A stretch of DNA of 64,000 nt from the NCBI RefSeq assembly GCF_000172155.1, contig NZ_ABIZ01000001.1:2761105-2825104 (forward strand). Reading direction: 5' to 3'. Below the pieces are notes generated by a model. That model was not told the origin of the DNA and made no database searches. It saw only the letters and a program-made list of their open reading frames with translations. A program made the translations under genes and the position numbers. The DNA is from Verrucomicrobium spinosum DSM 4136 = JCM 18804 (GTDB taxonomy: Bacteria > Verrucomicrobiota > Verrucomicrobiia > Verrucomicrobiales > Verrucomicrobiaceae). Shown here piece after piece: positions 27,632-35,535 of this stretch. How positions within the stretch are numbered: position 1 is the first letter of the stretch; each line of letters begins with the position of its first letter.

Positions 27632-28672
27632 TCATTTTTGCCAGTCAAAAAAACGGGGTGGGGGGGCTGAACATGTGGTTTCGCAGCCGACTGTTTTGCC
27701 GCGGCCGGGGGTTCGTTGTAAAAATCCCGCAACCCTTCCTTCCAGCCACGAGGTCGTGCTGGAGTTGCTTTCCACGAACCCAACGTGTCCGCCAGAGGCC
27801 GGGACGTCCAGTTCAACCAGGGAGTTGGCCTCGGCTTCGGCGAAGGGGAAGCACTCTGCGGGAAGGAAGGGATCATTCCGTGCGCTGATGATAAGGGTGG
27901 GCACGGTGATGCGGGGGAGGAGAGGCTTGGAGCTACAGCGGGCCCAGTAGTCTGCGGCATTGGCAAAGCCGTGCAATGGGGCGGTGTAGCGGTCGTCGAA
28001 CTCCCGGAAGGTGCGGATGCGGTGCAGGCCCCGTACATCCAGTTTCCCGGGGAAGCGGTGGTGTTTTTCCTCGATCTTGGAGATCAGGCTGACGAGGAAG
28101 CGATGCAGGTAGAGCTTGTTGGACCAGAGCTGGTCCAATGTCCGGGCGCTGGCGGCGAGGTCCACGGGGCTGGAAATGGCTGCGCCCGCGACGACCTTGG
28201 GGTGGGGTGGTTGCTCGCCCAGGTACTTCAGGGTGATGTTGCCGCCCAGGCTGAAGCCGACCAGTGCCACCTGATCGTAGTCGCCCGCCTTGGCCTCAAT
28301 CAGAGTGCGTAGGTCCTGGGACTCCCCGCTGTGGTAGGAGCGAAGCAGGCGGTTGGGCTCGCCACTGCAACCTCGAAAGTTCCAAGCCAGCACGTCCCAG
28401 CCCTCCTTGTGAAGGGCGGCAGTCATGGTGCGTATGTAGAGGCCGTCCGCTGATCCCTCAAGGCCGTGGGACAGAACGACCAAGCGCCCTGACCTATGGC
28501 CTACAGGATGTCTGAGCCAGTTGAGGTCTAGAAAATCTCCGTCGTCCAGTTCCAACCGCTCCTTTACCCATGGGATGCATATCCCATGGGGGAGGAGCAC
28601 TGGCCAGATGGTCTGGATGTGCCCGTTCGCTAGGATGGGGTGCGGCCGGAAGGTGGATTCGGTGAGGGGCAT
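27632..28672 (-). CDS. YheT-like alpha/beta hydrolase
   Basis: A 346-aa hydrolase of the YheT/UPF0017 group. Nucleophile elbow GFSLGGN places Ser at residue 141. The charge-relay Asp is probably D267 (ISARNDPFLP), and His is H296 (ASGGHVGFV). The N-terminal HPILANGHIQTIWP segment is the family hallmark. The fold is cytoplasmic; the natural substrate is unknown, with esterases and acyltransferase-like members reported. The last 25 residues (ETTCSAPPPRFFDWQK) are probably outside the fold. It stands between fic and rapA on the same strand. Confidence 0.86.
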   Translation of the reverse strand: MPLTESTFRPHPILANGHIQTIWPVLLPHGICIPWVKERLELDDGDFLDLNWLRHPVGHRSGRLVVLSHGLEGSADGLYIRTMTAALHKEGWDVLAWNFRGCSGEPNRLLRSYHSGESQDLRTLIEAKAGDYDQVALVGFSLGGNITLKYLGEQPPHPKVVAGAAISSPVDLAASARTLDQLWSNKLYLHRFLVSLISKIEEKHHRFPGKLDVRGLHRIRTFREFDDRYTAPLHGFANAADYWARCSSKPLLPRITVPTLIISARNDPFLPAECFPFAEAEANSLVELDVPASGGHVGFVESNSSTTSWLEGRVAGFLQRTPGRGKTVGCETTCSAPPPRFFDWQK

Positions 28673-28755
28673 GGAGGTCCTGCACCATCCACCCGGCAGG
28701 GTGTTTTCGTCAAATCAGGTCTGATATCTGGCCTCCGGCCGTCTGGAGACCCGCC

Positions 28756-31527
28756 TCAACCCATCTTCCAGACGAGTCGCAGCCCATCCAGACGCAACGT
28801 CGCTCCCGCGATGGCCTTGGTCAGTTCGTCCTTCTCCTTGCGGAGTGCTTCGACTTCCTCGGGGCGCACGTGGTCGTTGATCTTTTGCAAATCCTCCAAG
28901 CGGTCGATCTCGCTCTGCAACTGGGCTTCCATGGCCTCCACGGCACTGGCGGTGAGCTTGGCCATCTGGGTGGCGGCCAGTTTCTTAGACGTGGAGAGCA
29001 TGCTGGGCAGCACCTTTTTCTTAACGACGCCGCGATCGAGCAACTTGGCAATGTCGCCACGGTCCAGACGGGCGGGGCGGATGCCGTGGTCGCCCGTGCG
29101 GTCAGCCTGGGCGTGGTCCACCGTCACCAGTACGGGAGTGGCGGGCAGGAAGCGGTCGGCATGCAGGGAAGCAGGGGCGGTGCACTCCAGGATGTAGCAG
29201 GTTTCCAGGAGAAGACCCTCGTTGCCAGACCCTTTCCAGATCCCAAAAGCAGAATTTCCGGTCTCCTTGCCCAGCAGCTGGTCTAGGGCACCGCGCACGA
29301 GCGGATGGTCCTGGCTCATAAAGGCAGTGTTTTCGTGGGTGAGGGCCCGTGACCGGTCAAAGGTGATGGACAGCCCTTCTTCGGGCAGACCAGGCAGGGC
29401 CACATCCACATTCTGCCCCGGGGAGATGAGGTAGGTGCGATGGGTGAGCTCCTCGACCTGGAGGCCGAAGTGGTCCATCATCCGGATGAAGAACTCCTCG
29501 AACTCGCGGTCGGTGTCGAGTTCCTGGATCTGCTCGATGATGGCGGTAGCCTGGGGGATGCGGCAGGAGCTGAGTTCGAGGAGGCGGTCGTGCCCCCTCT
29601 CCAGCTTCTTGGTGATGAGCGTGCGCTGTTTCTTTGACTTCGTGATCAGTGAGGTCAGCTTTTTGGCATTGAAGCCCTCCAGCAGGGGATCGAGATCGGC
29701 GGCCACCGCAGCGCGGACTTCATTGGCCCCGTGGAGGATGCTCTGGAAAGCGTCCAACCCATCATGATACCAGCGTGCCAGTACTTCAGCCTGAGTGCCT
29801 GCCACGTAGGGCACGTGAATGTGGATCGTGTCCGTCTGGCCGATGCGGTCCAGACGGCCGATGCGCTGCTCCAGCAGTTCCGGATTCTCAGGCAGGTCAA
29901 AGAGAACCAGGTGGTGGGCAAACTGGAAGTTGCGCCCCTCACTGCCAATCTCTGAGCAGATGAGCACGCGGGCACCATCCTCTTCGGCAAAGTACGCCGC
30001 GTTGCGATCACGCTGCAGCATGGTGAGCCCCTCATGGAAGAGGGCCACATTCACATTCAGTTCATGAAGCAACAGGGTGTGGATCTCCTCCACCAGATGT
30101 TTGGTTTTGCAGATGAGCAACACCTTGGCGGGATCCAGCTCCTTGAGCTTCGTGGCGAGCCACTTCACCTTGGCGATCAGGCCGAGATCTGCCTCGTCGC
30201 TTTCCTCACCGTCTGAACCAGAGGCCTTGACGGTGAGTTTGTGCAACTCCGCTTCGCGCGCTGGGAACCCTTTGAGCGCGGCGCGCGTGTTGCGGAACAT
30301 GACGCGACCGGTGCCAAACTCGTCCAGCAACTCGGTGATGAGGAGAGGTCGGGCGTCTTCGTCCCCTCCAGCCAGCGCTTCGCAGTGTTTCTTCACCCGC
30401 TCAGACTGTCCGCCAAAGAGCTTGACGTCTGCCTTGCTGAGCGGCTGGCCGGATTGCAGGCGGTCCACAGCTTGAGCGACCACTTCATAGTGCTCCGCCT
30501 CTTGCAGGAACTTCTCAAGAGACTGATACCGGTTGGGATCGAGGAGCCTGAGCCGGGCGAAGTGGCCCTCTGGACCAAGCTGCTGCGGAGTGGCGGTGAG
30601 CAGGAGCAGGCCGGGGCACCTGGCAGCAAGGGATTCCACCAGCGTGTACTGGGGGCTGGCGGCCTGCGGAGTCCACTCCAGATGGTGGGCTTCATCCACC
30701 ACGACGAGGTCCCAGCCAGCTTCCTGTGCCTGCTGTGAGCGTTTTTCGTCGCTTGAAAGGAAACCCAGGCTGCAAATGACCAGCTGGCTTTCCAGGAAGG
30801 GGTTCGCGGACTCATCATGCGATTCCAGAGACTCGCAGCGTGCCTCGTCAAAGATGTGAAAGAGAAGGTGGAAGCGTCGCAACAATTCCACGAACCACTG
30901 GTGCACGAGAGCCTCTGGGACCAGAATGAGAATGCGCCCGGCACGGCCAGTCAGGTGCAGGCGGTGCAGGATGAGCAGTGCCTCAATGGTCTTGCCCAGA
31001 CCCACTTCATCTGCCAACAACACGCGGGGCACCAGACGGCCGCCCACTTCGCCAGCAATAAACATCTGGTGCGGGATGAGATCCACCCGGCCACCCACGT
31101 AGCCTCGCACCGGGCTCTGGCGCATGCGGCTGCGGTGCTGGAGTCCCTTGATCCGCAAATCATAGCTGCCCAGCTCATCCACCTGCCCGGCAGTCAGCCG
31201 GTCTTCGGGCTTGCTGAAGCTGATGGAGTCCGACAGTTCCGCCTCTGGGAGGTCCCGCTTGTCTGTCTTGTACACCAACAGGCCGTTGGCTTCCTCCACG
31301 CTCACCACCGTGAAGTCCTCACCAGCGTGAGACTGCACCACATCACCCTCTGCAAAGCGGACACGGCGAAGGGGGGCGGACTTCAGCGCATATTGGCGGG
31401 TCTCTGCCGCGGCAGGGAAGAGCACTTCGAGCCGTCCGAATGACGCCTTTAATATGATGCCGAGTCCAAGCTCAGGTTCAGTATCACTAACCCAACGTTG
31501 ACCGGAGACTGGCTGATCCATAGACAT
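28756..31527 (-). CDS. rapA: RNA polymerase-associated SWI2/SNF2 ATPase RapA
   Basis: A 923-aa Swi2/Snf2 protein resembling Escherichia coli RapA along its length. Tudor-like N-terminal domains begin GQRWVSDTEPELGLG. Walker A is DEVGLGKT (GLGKT at residues 176-180 of this start) and the DEAH box is VVVDEAHHLEW. The helicase C-terminal part has EQRIGRLDRIGQTDTIHIHV. The RapA-specific C-terminus contains TFDRSRALTHENTAFMSQDHP. RapA recycles RNA polymerase during transcription. The ATG at 31527 (MSMDQPVSGQRW) is chosen over one at 31578, since the extra residues have no family match; a Met at 31521 is also possible. Confidence 0.9.
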   Translation of the reverse strand: MSMDQPVSGQRWVSDTEPELGLGIILKASFGRLEVLFPAAAETRQYALKSAPLRRVRFAEGDVVQSHAGEDFTVVSVEEANGLLVYKTDKRDLPEAELSDSISFSKPEDRLTAGQVDELGSYDLRIKGLQHRSRMRQSPVRGYVGGRVDLIPHQMFIAGEVGGRLVPRVLLADEVGLGKTIEALLILHRLHLTGRAGRILILVPEALVHQWFVELLRRFHLLFHIFDEARCESLESHDESANPFLESQLVICSLGFLSSDEKRSQQAQEAGWDLVVVDEAHHLEWTPQAASPQYTLVESLAARCPGLLLLTATPQQLGPEGHFARLRLLDPNRYQSLEKFLQEAEHYEVVAQAVDRLQSGQPLSKADVKLFGGQSERVKKHCEALAGGDEDARPLLITELLDEFGTGRVMFRNTRAALKGFPAREAELHKLTVKASGSDGEESDEADLGLIAKVKWLATKLKELDPAKVLLICKTKHLVEEIHTLLLHELNVNVALFHEGLTMLQRDRNAAYFAEEDGARVLICSEIGSEGRNFQFAHHLVLFDLPENPELLEQRIGRLDRIGQTDTIHIHVPYVAGTQAEVLARWYHDGLDAFQSILHGANEVRAAVAADLDPLLEGFNAKKLTSLITKSKKQRTLITKKLERGHDRLLELSSCRIPQATAIIEQIQELDTDREFEEFFIRMMDHFGLQVEELTHRTYLISPGQNVDVALPGLPEEGLSITFDRSRALTHENTAFMSQDHPLVRGALDQLLGKETGNSAFGIWKGSGNEGLLLETCYILECTAPASLHADRFLPATPVLVTVDHAQADRTGDHGIRPARLDRGDIAKLLDRGVVKKKVLPSMLSTSKKLAATQMAKLTASAVEAMEAQLQSEIDRLEDLQKINDHVRPEEVEALRKEKDELTKAIAGATLRLDGLRLVWKMG

Positions 31528-31730
31528 GACTGAAGAGAATGAGGGGCGGCACCTTAGCGGGCTGAGTGCAATGCTCAACCTTTCAGCACCTCAAATCCCA
31601 AAGATTCATCTGGCGTCTCAGGGGGATCCCTTCGAATACGTAGGCGTCACCCCTATCGCGGGCTCGCAATTTCAGCCAAACCCGTTGCCGCGTGCCTCCC
31701 TCTCCCCGCCCCATCGTACCTACCAACATT

Positions 31731-32744
31731 ATGAAAGCATGGCAGATCGCACAACCAATCGGACCCCAAGGACTGAAGCTCATGGAAATCCCCACCCCAA
31801 CACCTGGACCGGGCGAGGTGCTGGTGAGAGTGCGGGCCGTTTCTCTGAACTATCGTGATCTGGGGACCTCCCGGCGGGAGCGGCCCGGCAATCTGCCGTT
31901 GCCGTTCACCCTCGGGTCAGATTGCGCGGGTGAAGTCGCTGCCTTGGGCGCTGGTGTCACCCAGTGGAAGGAAGGGGACCGCGTGATCCCGGCCTTCTTT
32001 CAGAACTGGCCTGCGGGTGGGATGACGCAGACCATCATGAGAAGTGCTCTGGGCGGCGCGCTGCAAGGAGTGCTGGCTGAGTACATGATTGCCCGGGCGG
32101 ACGCACTGGTGCATCTGCCTGCCACGCTGGATTTTTCGGCTGGAGCCACCCTGCCGTGTGCCGGTGTCACGGCATGGAATGCCCTCGTGGGTCAGGGCCA
32201 GATGCTGGCAGGCCAGACTGTGCTCACCCTGGGCACAGGCGGAGTCTCCATCTTTGCCCTCCAGTTTGCCAAGGCACATGGGGCGCGTGTCATCATCACC
32301 TCCAGCAGCGATGAAAAACTCGCTCGAGCCAGGGAGCTGGGAGCGGATGAGGGCATCAACTACAAGACGACTCCAGACTGGGAGCGTCGGGTTTTTGAAC
32401 TAACTCAGAAATCAGGGGCAGACCAGATTATTGAGCTCGGCGGTGCGGGCACCTTGCAGAAGTCACTGGATGCTGTGCGCTACGGCGGGCGCATCAGCCT
32501 CATCGGGGTGCTCACGGGCTTTGAGGGGCTCGTCAATCCCTGGCCGGTGATCGCGCGCAGTGTCACCCTGCAGGGCATCTACGTAGGCAGCCGTGCGCAT
32601 TTCGAGCAGATGAACCGTGCCATTGTGCAAAACAACATCCAACCTGTGCTGGACCGCACTTTTGCGTTTGAAGAGGCTCCAGCCGCCTTTGAGCACATGG
32701 CGGCAGGAGCACATTTTGGCAAGATCGTTGTCAGTGGCAGCTGA
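31731..32744 (+). CDS. NAD(P)-dependent MDR oxidoreductase (zinc-independent type)
   Basis: A 337-aa medium-chain dehydrogenase/reductase. The start is the ATG at 31731 (MKAWQIAQPIGP), as an earlier in-frame Met at 31692 precedes sequence with no family match. FTLGSDCAGEVAALGAGVTQW is the substrate-domain signature. GTGGVSIFALQFAKAHGA is the Rossmann nucleotide-binding motif, near residues 170-190. Catalytic and structural zinc ligands (the Cys cluster of alcohol dehydrogenases) are absent, which points to a quinone-oxidoreductase- or enoyl-reductase-like enzyme. It is divergent from rapA across 203 bp. Confidence 0.86.
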   Translation: MKAWQIAQPIGPQGLKLMEIPTPTPGPGEVLVRVRAVSLNYRDLGTSRRERPGNLPLPFTLGSDCAGEVAALGAGVTQWKEGDRVIPAFFQNWPAGGMTQTIMRSALGGALQGVLAEYMIARADALVHLPATLDFSAGATLPCAGVTAWNALVGQGQMLAGQTVLTLGTGGVSIFALQFAKAHGARVIITSSSDEKLARARELGADEGINYKTTPDWERRVFELTQKSGADQIIELGGAGTLQKSLDAVRYGGRISLIGVLTGFEGLVNPWPVIARSVTLQGIYVGSRAHFEQMNRAIVQNNIQPVLDRTFAFEEAPAAFEHMAAGAHFGKIVVSGS

Positions 32745-32801
32745 GTTCACCGGGGTGGAAGGTGAGAGTGAGGCCCAACGGTGTCCGCAAGTCACGCTTA
32801 A

Positions 32802-32856
32802 TGATACGAATGTGACTGCGCGAAGACATTGGCACGACGGTGGCACGGCGGGTGCT
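32802..32856 (+). promoter_or_regulatory. Sigma-54-type promoter upstream of cassette gene B
   Basis: The -24/-12 box TGGCACGGCGGGTGCT (32841-32856) has GG and GC exactly 12 nt apart (consensus TGGCACG-N4-TTGCW). A TGATAC element starts at 32802, exactly 39 bp upstream of the box, in TGATACGAATGTGACTG. The same layout recurs at genes A and C. Predicted transcription start is about 32867, leaving a leader of about 77 nt to the ATG at 32944. Confidence 0.8.
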
Positions 32857-32943
32857 TGAGGAGAATGTGCTGCATCGAGCCCTGTCTTGGGCGGTGCTGC
32901 ACCTTTCAATTCAGCCCTTTTCAACCCCTGTATCACTCAAGAC

Positions 32944-33501
32944 ATGAACACGACCCTGCTCACCCGTGCCATTCGTCATCGTGCCTCCGCTGTGGCGGAG
33001 GGTTTCTCTCTTCCCGAGGTTGCCATCGCCGTTGCCATCGCCTCCATGGGCATGCTCACGCTGTTGGGCCTGATTCCCGCCGGTCTGGAGAACCTGCGCC
33101 AGGCGGGCGACTCCATCTCCTCCTCCCGCATCTGCCAGCAAATGATCGGTGAACTACAATCTGCTGACTGGGGCGACAAGACTGGCAGTGGTGTGGGTTG
33201 GACCAAGCTCGCGGATTTCCACGGAGCTGTGCGCTACTTTGACGGGGAGGGTACCCGCCTCACCGCTGGCAATGAAGGCGGACTCTCCGGTGCCCAGGGA
33301 CAGGCTCTCTCCTATGTGGCCAAGTTCGAGGTCGTGGATGCGGGTAACGCCCCCACACTGCCCGGCGGCGGATTGTCCGTGCGCTCTGACAGCCGCAAGG
33401 TGATCCTCCATGTGGCTGTGAGCCCGAAGGCCAACTTCGATTTCGACAAGGCAGACAGCAAACACGAGAAGGTTGCCTACACGGTCACGCGTCAGTTTTA
33501 A
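32944..33501 (+). CDS. Verru_Chthon cassette protein B (pseudopilin-like)
   Basis: A 185-aa pilin-like protein. After a basic leader (MNTTLLTRAIRHRASAVAE) comes GFSLPEVAIAVAIASMGMLT, a class III-type signal in which cleavage would follow Gly before Phe; the hydrophobic helix is then continued by LLGLIPAGLEN. Glu at position 5 of the mature form is replaced by the PE pair, as in this family. The rest is a polar, beta-rich region. It is one of the four cassette proteins known together in Verrucomicrobium and Chthoniobacter; function is unproved, but the N-terminus indicates a type IV pilus or type II secretion-like filament. It has its own sigma-54-like promoter and is followed by twin hairpins. 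Confidence 0.83.
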   Translation: MNTTLLTRAIRHRASAVAEGFSLPEVAIAVAIASMGMLTLLGLIPAGLENLRQAGDSISSSRICQQMIGELQSADWGDKTGSGVGWTKLADFHGAVRYFDGEGTRLTAGNEGGLSGAQGQALSYVAKFEVVDAGNAPTLPGGGLSVRSDSRKVILHVAVSPKANFDFDKADSKHEKVAYTVTRQF

Positions 33502-33562
33502 GGCGCGGTGGGGTATCTTTGTGCTGGTTAGGTGATGTAACTTGGATGTGTGTGAAAGGTCA

Positions 33563-33621
33563 GCGAACCGATGGTGACGGTTCGCGTGAGCGCCCTCATG
33601 CGGTGAGCATGGGGGCGTTTT
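33563..33621 (+). terminator. Twin hairpins with GGTGA loops after cassette B
   Basis: Hairpin 1 pairs GCGAACCG (33563-33570) with CGGTTCGC (33578-33585) around ATGGTGA. Hairpin 2 pairs CGCCCTCATGC (33591-33601) with GCATGGGGGCG (33607-33617), one G.U pair, around GGTGA, followed by TTTTG. The second resembles an intrinsic terminator; the first adds a nearby stem whose loop also contains GGTGA. Confidence 0.75.
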
Positions 33622-33699
33622 GTTTCTGAGGGCTCGGTCTCAAGCAAGATGAATGCCTTGCAACCGTTCAGGGAGGGGCTTTTGTAAGAATTGCCCTTC

Positions 33700-35211
33700 A
33701 TGAAATTTCGCGCCCTGCTCTCTTTCCTTCTCGCTGCATTCAGTTCCGCGAAGGCGGCCCCAGACTGGACCAGTGACCTTCGCGAAGACATGCTGGAGCT
33801 GCACTATTCTGGGGTGGCCACCGGGATCTCTGCCGTATGGGAATGGCGGCTCAATGTGCCCGGAGCGGGAGAGCAGGTGTTGTGGCAGGCTCTGCCCGAG
33901 GCAGACGACAAGGGAAAGTTCAAACTGGTAACTCCCATCCCGGACGCAGGCTGGGAGAGTCTGGAAATAAGGGCGAAAGAGGGGGAGACGGTGAGTTTGA
34001 GCCGCACCTGGGTTTGCGATCCGCATGGCCCTCTGCAACTGCTCACGCTGTCGCGGATTGACTCCCTCCCGGAACCGCATCGCAAGGTCTGGCAGGACTA
34101 TCTCGCACGTTCGAGGGGGGTGGCACTACAAGAACGCAGAGCGCTGGCCGCGGAATGCCGACGCCTTGGGAGAAGAGTCTCGAATCCGGCACCAGAGGAC
34201 TCCAAGGAGTTCGAGTTTGATGACGAAAAGACGGACGAGGGCTGGTATGGCTCCGCTGAGGCAGCGAAACTGGCCGATGTGGTCTTGACCTACCAGACGC
34301 CCTCGGGTGGCTGGAGCAAGGCTGTTGACTATACCAGAGGGGCGCGGCAGCCGGGTACTCACTGGACCAGCCAGGATGGGAAGGGCTGGCACTACAGTGG
34401 CACATTGGACAATCGGGCCACCACAGAGCAGATCAAGTTCCTGGCTCAGGTCGCCCATGCTCACCGGCGGGAGGACTGCCGGACCGCCGCGCTCCGCGGC
34501 ATCGACTGGCTGCTTGCGGCACAGTTTCCCAACGGTGGCTGGCCCCAGGTTTATCCCCTCGAACCGGGCTATCATGAGGCCATCACCTTCAATGACGGGG
34601 CCATGACCCATGCGCTGGAGGTGCTGCACGCCGTAAGCCAAGGCGACGCGCCGTTTGCCTGGGTGTCTGCGGAGATCCGGCAGAAGGCGCAGGCGGCTTT
34701 TGATCGCGGGTTGAAATGCCTTCTGGCCTGCCAGGTGCGGCTGAAGGGGGTGCGTACGGTGTGGTGTGCCCAGCACGATCCGCTGACGCTCGAGCCCGTG
34801 GCGGCCCGGCTGAAGGAGCCGCCATCCCTGAGTGGAGGCGAAAGCGCCGTGATGCTCCGTTTCCTGATGCGCAATGCACCGCTGGATGAGGAAGTGCGCG
34901 GGGCGGTGAGTGATGGCATAGCCTGGCTGGAGTCCAAAAAGATCATTGGTCTCCGCAGAATCAAAAATGAAAAGGGCCGCACGGACTATGTGCAGGATCC
35001 CTCCAGTACGGAGGTCCTCTGGGCCAGGTTCTACAGTCTGGAGAGCGGCTTGCCCATCTTCCCCGGTGCGGGTGACGGGGTGGTCTATGCCACCTACCAT
35101 GAAATGGCCCAGAACAACAAAGTGGCCTACGACTACTTTACGAACAAACCGAAGAACCTAAAAGAGAAAGAGTGGGCCAGGTGGGAAAAGCGGTGGCAGA
35201 CCGGGAAATAG
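33700..35211 (+). CDS. Secreted pectate lyase, PL10 family
   Basis: A 503-aa exported polysaccharide lyase. Residues 1-19 (MKFRALLSFLLAAFSSAKA) form a signal peptide; the domain from residue 20 to about 165 is uncharacterised. The catalytic part contains the PL10-type markers GGWSKAVDYTR, TLDNRATTEQIKFLAQVAHA, GGWPQVYPLEPGYHEAITFND and a C-terminal DYVQDPSSTEVLWARFY. The enzyme would cleave polygalacturonate by beta-elimination. The start is the ATG at 33700; a TTG nine nt upstream is less plausible. The gene sits between cassette genes B and A on the same strand, an unusual insertion in the cassette. Confidence 0.86.
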   Translation: MKFRALLSFLLAAFSSAKAAPDWTSDLREDMLELHYSGVATGISAVWEWRLNVPGAGEQVLWQALPEADDKGKFKLVTPIPDAGWESLEIRAKEGETVSLSRTWVCDPHGPLQLLTLSRIDSLPEPHRKVWQDYLARSRGVALQERRALAAECRRLGRRVSNPAPEDSKEFEFDDEKTDEGWYGSAEAAKLADVVLTYQTPSGGWSKAVDYTRGARQPGTHWTSQDGKGWHYSGTLDNRATTEQIKFLAQVAHAHRREDCRTAALRGIDWLLAAQFPNGGWPQVYPLEPGYHEAITFNDGAMTHALEVLHAVSQGDAPFAWVSAEIRQKAQAAFDRGLKCLLACQVRLKGVRTVWCAQHDPLTLEPVAARLKEPPSLSGGESAVMLRFLMRNAPLDEEVRGAVSDGIAWLESKKIIGLRRIKNEKGRTDYVQDPSSTEVLWARFYSLESGLPIFPGAGDGVVYATYHEMAQNNKVAYDYFTNKPKNLKEKEWARWEKRWQTGK

Positions 35212-35434
35212 GGGGGACGTGATGTAATTTCATCGAGTGCAGGCTGAGGGCTGAGTTTGAGGTGCTCCTTGTGATTACAAAGAATGGTCGAACTGCCGCT
35301 CAGGCGGAAACTTGCCTTCAGACACAAAGTGAGGCGGCCGGGCGTGATGCAGCGTTTCAAAAGGATTTCGCGTCCCTTCAGAGACCTGTCTTTCACGATT
35401 ATCAGCCGCCAAACCGTGCAGTAATCATGGTAAC

Positions 35435-35489
35435 TGATACATAAGTGACTGTGTGCCGAAGCGAAAAATTGGGTGGCATGGAGGGTGCT
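35435..35489 (+). promoter_or_regulatory. Sigma-54-type promoter upstream of cassette gene A
   Basis: The box TGGCATGGAGGGTGCT (35474-35489) has GG to GC spacing of 12 nt and is followed by TTGACAAGG. TGATAC starts at 35435, 39 bp upstream of the box, followed by GTGACTG in the same phase as at gene B. Predicted start near 35500, 36 nt before the ATG at 35536. The rest of the 35212-35434 gap holds no recognised feature. Confidence 0.78.
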
Positions 35490-35535
35490 TTGACAAGGGT
35501 GACAGACGAGACTTGGCAACCCCTGTTTATTTGCA

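Noticed and set aside
33509-33530. Weak sigma-54-like box before the pectate lyase gene
   Set aside because: GG and GC are 12 nt apart, but the -24 half is poor and no TGATAC lies 39 bp upstream.
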